From contig DAIDIE010000031.1 in assembly GCA_027459505.1 (NCBI GenBank), positions 124,001 through 188,000 on the forward strand: 64,000 nucleotides of DNA, read 5' to 3'. The notes under the pieces are model-generated. The model did not search any database. It was not told where the DNA came from and worked only from the letters and a program-made list of their open reading frames with translations. Within the stretch, counting starts at the first letter, position 1; each line of letters begins with the position of its first letter. Origin of the DNA: Acidobacteriota bacterium. Lineage in GTDB: Bacteria; Acidobacteriota; Terriglobia; Terriglobales; SCQP01. Made by a program: the position numbers and the translations under genes. Below are positions 62,837-64,000 of this stretch, piece by piece.

Positions 62837-63011
62837 ACGAGCCAGGGCCGAGTCGAACTGCTTTCGAGTTCGAAATCGCAGGCCGAAGTCGTAGCGAAGG
62901 TCCGGGGTTGCCGTTTAGGTCCCGCACCGCTGGCCACTAGTAAAGCGCGGCCACCATCCGTGAGCTTCGGCCGGACACCGAAGCGGGTGGAATAAAAGCG
63001 GCCGTGCCGCC
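62837..63011 (+). repeat. Dispersed structured repeat, copy H (cleanest copy)
   Basis: A 175-bp full copy that best represents the consensus. It has hairpin 1 (CTGCTTTCGAGTTCGAAATCGCAG-type stem, written here in part), GGTCCCGCACCGCTGGCCACTAG, hairpin 2 (GCTTCGG, CCGGACA, CCGAAGC) framed by CCACC and GGTGG, and the end AATAAAAGCGGCCGTGCCGC. It lies between convergent cheB and the CBS gene. Confidence 0.93.
62991..63010 (-). terminator. Terminator-like end of repeat copy H
   Basis: On the minus strand the sequence reads GCGGC-ACG-GCCGC then TTTTATT, starting 31 nt after the stop codon of the CBS-domain gene. It is the same element as at copy E. Confidence 0.5.
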
Positions 63012-63040
63012 CCTGACCACTCCTTTCGCTTGTCGGATGT

Positions 63041-63466
63041 TCACGCCGCTTTTGGCCGCGACACGTCTTCCACCACTTTCTTTGCTTCGCCCGGTTTCTC
63101 TCGCGCAAAGTCCGCTAGCGCAATCACCCCGATCAGCCGTCCCTGTTTTTCCACCAGGATGCGGCGCAGTTGAAATTCCCGCATGCGATCTCGCGCCTCG
63201 TCAATATCGTCGTCGGCACTTACCGTGACCGGCGGGCTGGTCATGACCTCCCGGCAAAACACCTCTGAAGGCCGCCGGTCTTCCAGTCCCAGAAACAGTG
63301 CCGCGTCACGATCGGTGATCACGCCCACCGGAGACTGGTCATCACGGTTGTCGACGACCGGAACGGAACCCACATCGTGAGCTCGCATAATTTCCAGCGC
63401 ATCCATTAACCGTTCTTCGGGAACACAGAATTCTGGCGATGGGTTCATCAGTTCGGAACACTTCAT
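63041..63466 (-). CDS. CBS-domain pair protein
   Basis: A 141-residue protein of two CBS motifs. The first is VPEERLMDALEIMRAHDVGSVPVVDNRDDQSPVGVITDRDAAL, the second VSADDDIDEARDRMREFQLRRILVEKQGRLIGVIALADFA. The ATG has GGAGGAAA at good spacing. CBS pairs bind adenosyl nucleotides and regulate partner proteins; none is evident beside it. It converges with cheB across repeat copy H. Confidence 0.9.
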   Translation of the reverse strand: MKCSELMNPSPEFCVPEERLMDALEIMRAHDVGSVPVVDNRDDQSPVGVITDRDAALFLGLEDRRPSEVFCREVMTSPPVTVSADDDIDEARDRMREFQLRRILVEKQGRLIGVIALADFAREKPGEAKKVVEDVSRPKAA

Positions 63467-63559
63467 AGCCGCAATTTCCTCCGTTCAACAGTTGAGACGG
63501 ACTTTTGTCCGGTCCCGTTGTCCCGTACCTTTAACAGCGGCGCCCGCAAAGACTCGCAA

Positions 63560-63565
63560 TAAAAT
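63560..63565 (+). promoter_or_regulatory. TAAAAT -10 element before the aminotransferase
   Basis: TAAAAT ends 7 nt before GTG 63573, again the spacing of leaderless genes, and no ribosome site intervenes. No good -35 element is visible at 17 bp. Motif evidence only. Confidence 0.35.
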
Positions 63566-63572
63566 AGACGCT

Positions 63573-64000
63573 GTGTTTTCTCACCGCACGAGCTGGAACC
63601 TCAACCCCAACGAACTCACCGCGTTACAGCGTGGATTGCGAGTGCAATGGGATCTCACGATTTCAAACCCCACCCGTGTTGGCCTGCCCTATGACGAAGC
63701 CCTCATTCTGGATGCGCTGCAACGGCGGGAGGTGTTGCGCTATGAACCCGATCCCCGGGGCCTGTCCGCCGCCCGTGCCGCTGTCGCGCAGTATTATCGA
63801 GAGCGCAATGTCAGTCAGCAGCTCGACGAACTGATCCTGACTGCAAGTACCAGCGAGGCTTACGCTCACCTGTTCCGGTTGTTGTGCAACGCAGGCGAGG
63901 TGATTCATGTCCCCCGTCCCAGCTATCCGCTATTCCCGTTGCTGGCCGAACTGCAGGACGTGCACCTGGTCAGCTACCCGCTCATTTATGACCACGGATG
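63573..64000 (+). CDS. PLP-dependent aminotransferase, class I/II (partial, runs off the window)
   Basis: The first ~142 codons are present, from GTG 63573, with the frame open to the window edge. The N-terminal part has WDLTISNPTRVGLPYDEALIL, LRYEPDPRGLSAARAAVAQYY and ILTASTSEAYAHLFRLLCNAG, then VIHVPRPSYPLFPLLAEL, the order seen in aspartate-type aminotransferases. The PLP lysine would lie beyond the window. The start is inferred from the -10-like box and the frame; the substrate is unknown. Confidence 0.85.
   Translation, partial: MFSHRTSWNLNPNELTALQRGLRVQWDLTISNPTRVGLPYDEALILDALQRREVLRYEPDPRGLSAARAAVAQYYRERNVSQQLDELILTASTSEAYAHLFRLLCNAGEVIHVPRPSYPLFPLLAELQDVHLVSYPLIYDHG

Noticed and set aside
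62859-62880. tRNA T-loop-like sequence (GTTCGAA, and GTTCGACT on the other strand) in the dispersed repeat
   Set aside because: No flanking T-stem, anticodon arm or acceptor stem can be formed around it in any copy, so a tRNA gene or intact tRNA-derived element is not supported.
16323-63011. CRISPR array or REP/BIME element with an associated RAYT transposase
   Set aside because: Copies are kilobases apart, variable in length and lack regular spacers. No RAYT (Y1 transposase) gene is present in the window.

Overview
The window is GC-rich, densely coded chromosomal DNA of a Gram-negative-type bacterium. The gene families seen (DUF4142 protein, BY-kinase exopolysaccharide locus, AddAB-like nuclease, CheX/HDOD chemotaxis operon) would suit an Acidobacteriota member. 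That assignment is inferred from gene content and style; no rRNA or other phylogenetic marker is present.

Layout. 0.3-3.5 kb: a secreted DUF4142 protein with an LPXTG-like tail, a strong intrinsic terminator, a DedA-family membrane protein and leuB. 3.7-36.9 kb: a large surface-polysaccharide locus. It holds GDP-fucose synthesis (gmd, fcl, minus strand), a rearranged IS5-type transposase remnant, a BY-kinase/chain-length protein, a polyprenyl-phosphate sugar transferase, two O-antigen ligase/polymerase-type proteins, a flippase, an FkbM methyltransferase, two GT4 glycosyltransferases, an SLBB/Wza-type exporter and a TPR-type periplasmic protein. Next comes a tightly coupled GDP-D-glycero-D-manno-heptose module (transaldolase-like, epimerase, hddC, hddA, Gfo/Idh/MocA, GmhA-like SIS, gmhB, SDR), then a secreted beta-helix protein, a broken epimerase and rfbBAC without rfbD. 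An intact IS4-family element (14.7-16.2 kb) and a solo inverted right end of the same element (32.3 kb) bracket the GT/heptose block.

37-53 kb: housekeeping genes: msrPQ, a DUF2231 protein, AddAB-like recombination nuclease, hpt, deoC, a GAF-GAF-SpoIIE phosphatase, lysA, thpR, a beta-phosphoglucomutase-like HAD protein and a small basic protein. 53.5-62.8 kb: a chemotaxis-type operon (HDOD, cheY, cheX, MCP, cheW, cheA lacking P2, cheR, HDOD, cheB). 63-64 kb: a CBS-domain protein and the start of an aminotransferase.

The most unusual feature is a dispersed, structured intergenic repeat of about 80-235 bp. Eight copies (A-H) lie at 16.3, 35.6, 38.8, 46.6, 51.2, 52.8, 53.3 and 62.8 kb, all in the same orientation whatever the direction of the neighbouring genes. 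It has two conserved hairpins and, read on the minus strand, starts with an intrinsic-terminator-like stem plus T-run. Two copies carry an extra GC-rich palindrome at the same internal site, a third has a scar there, and one copy is interrupted by a 111-bp MITE-like element with 15-bp terminal inverted repeats. I do not recognise this family.
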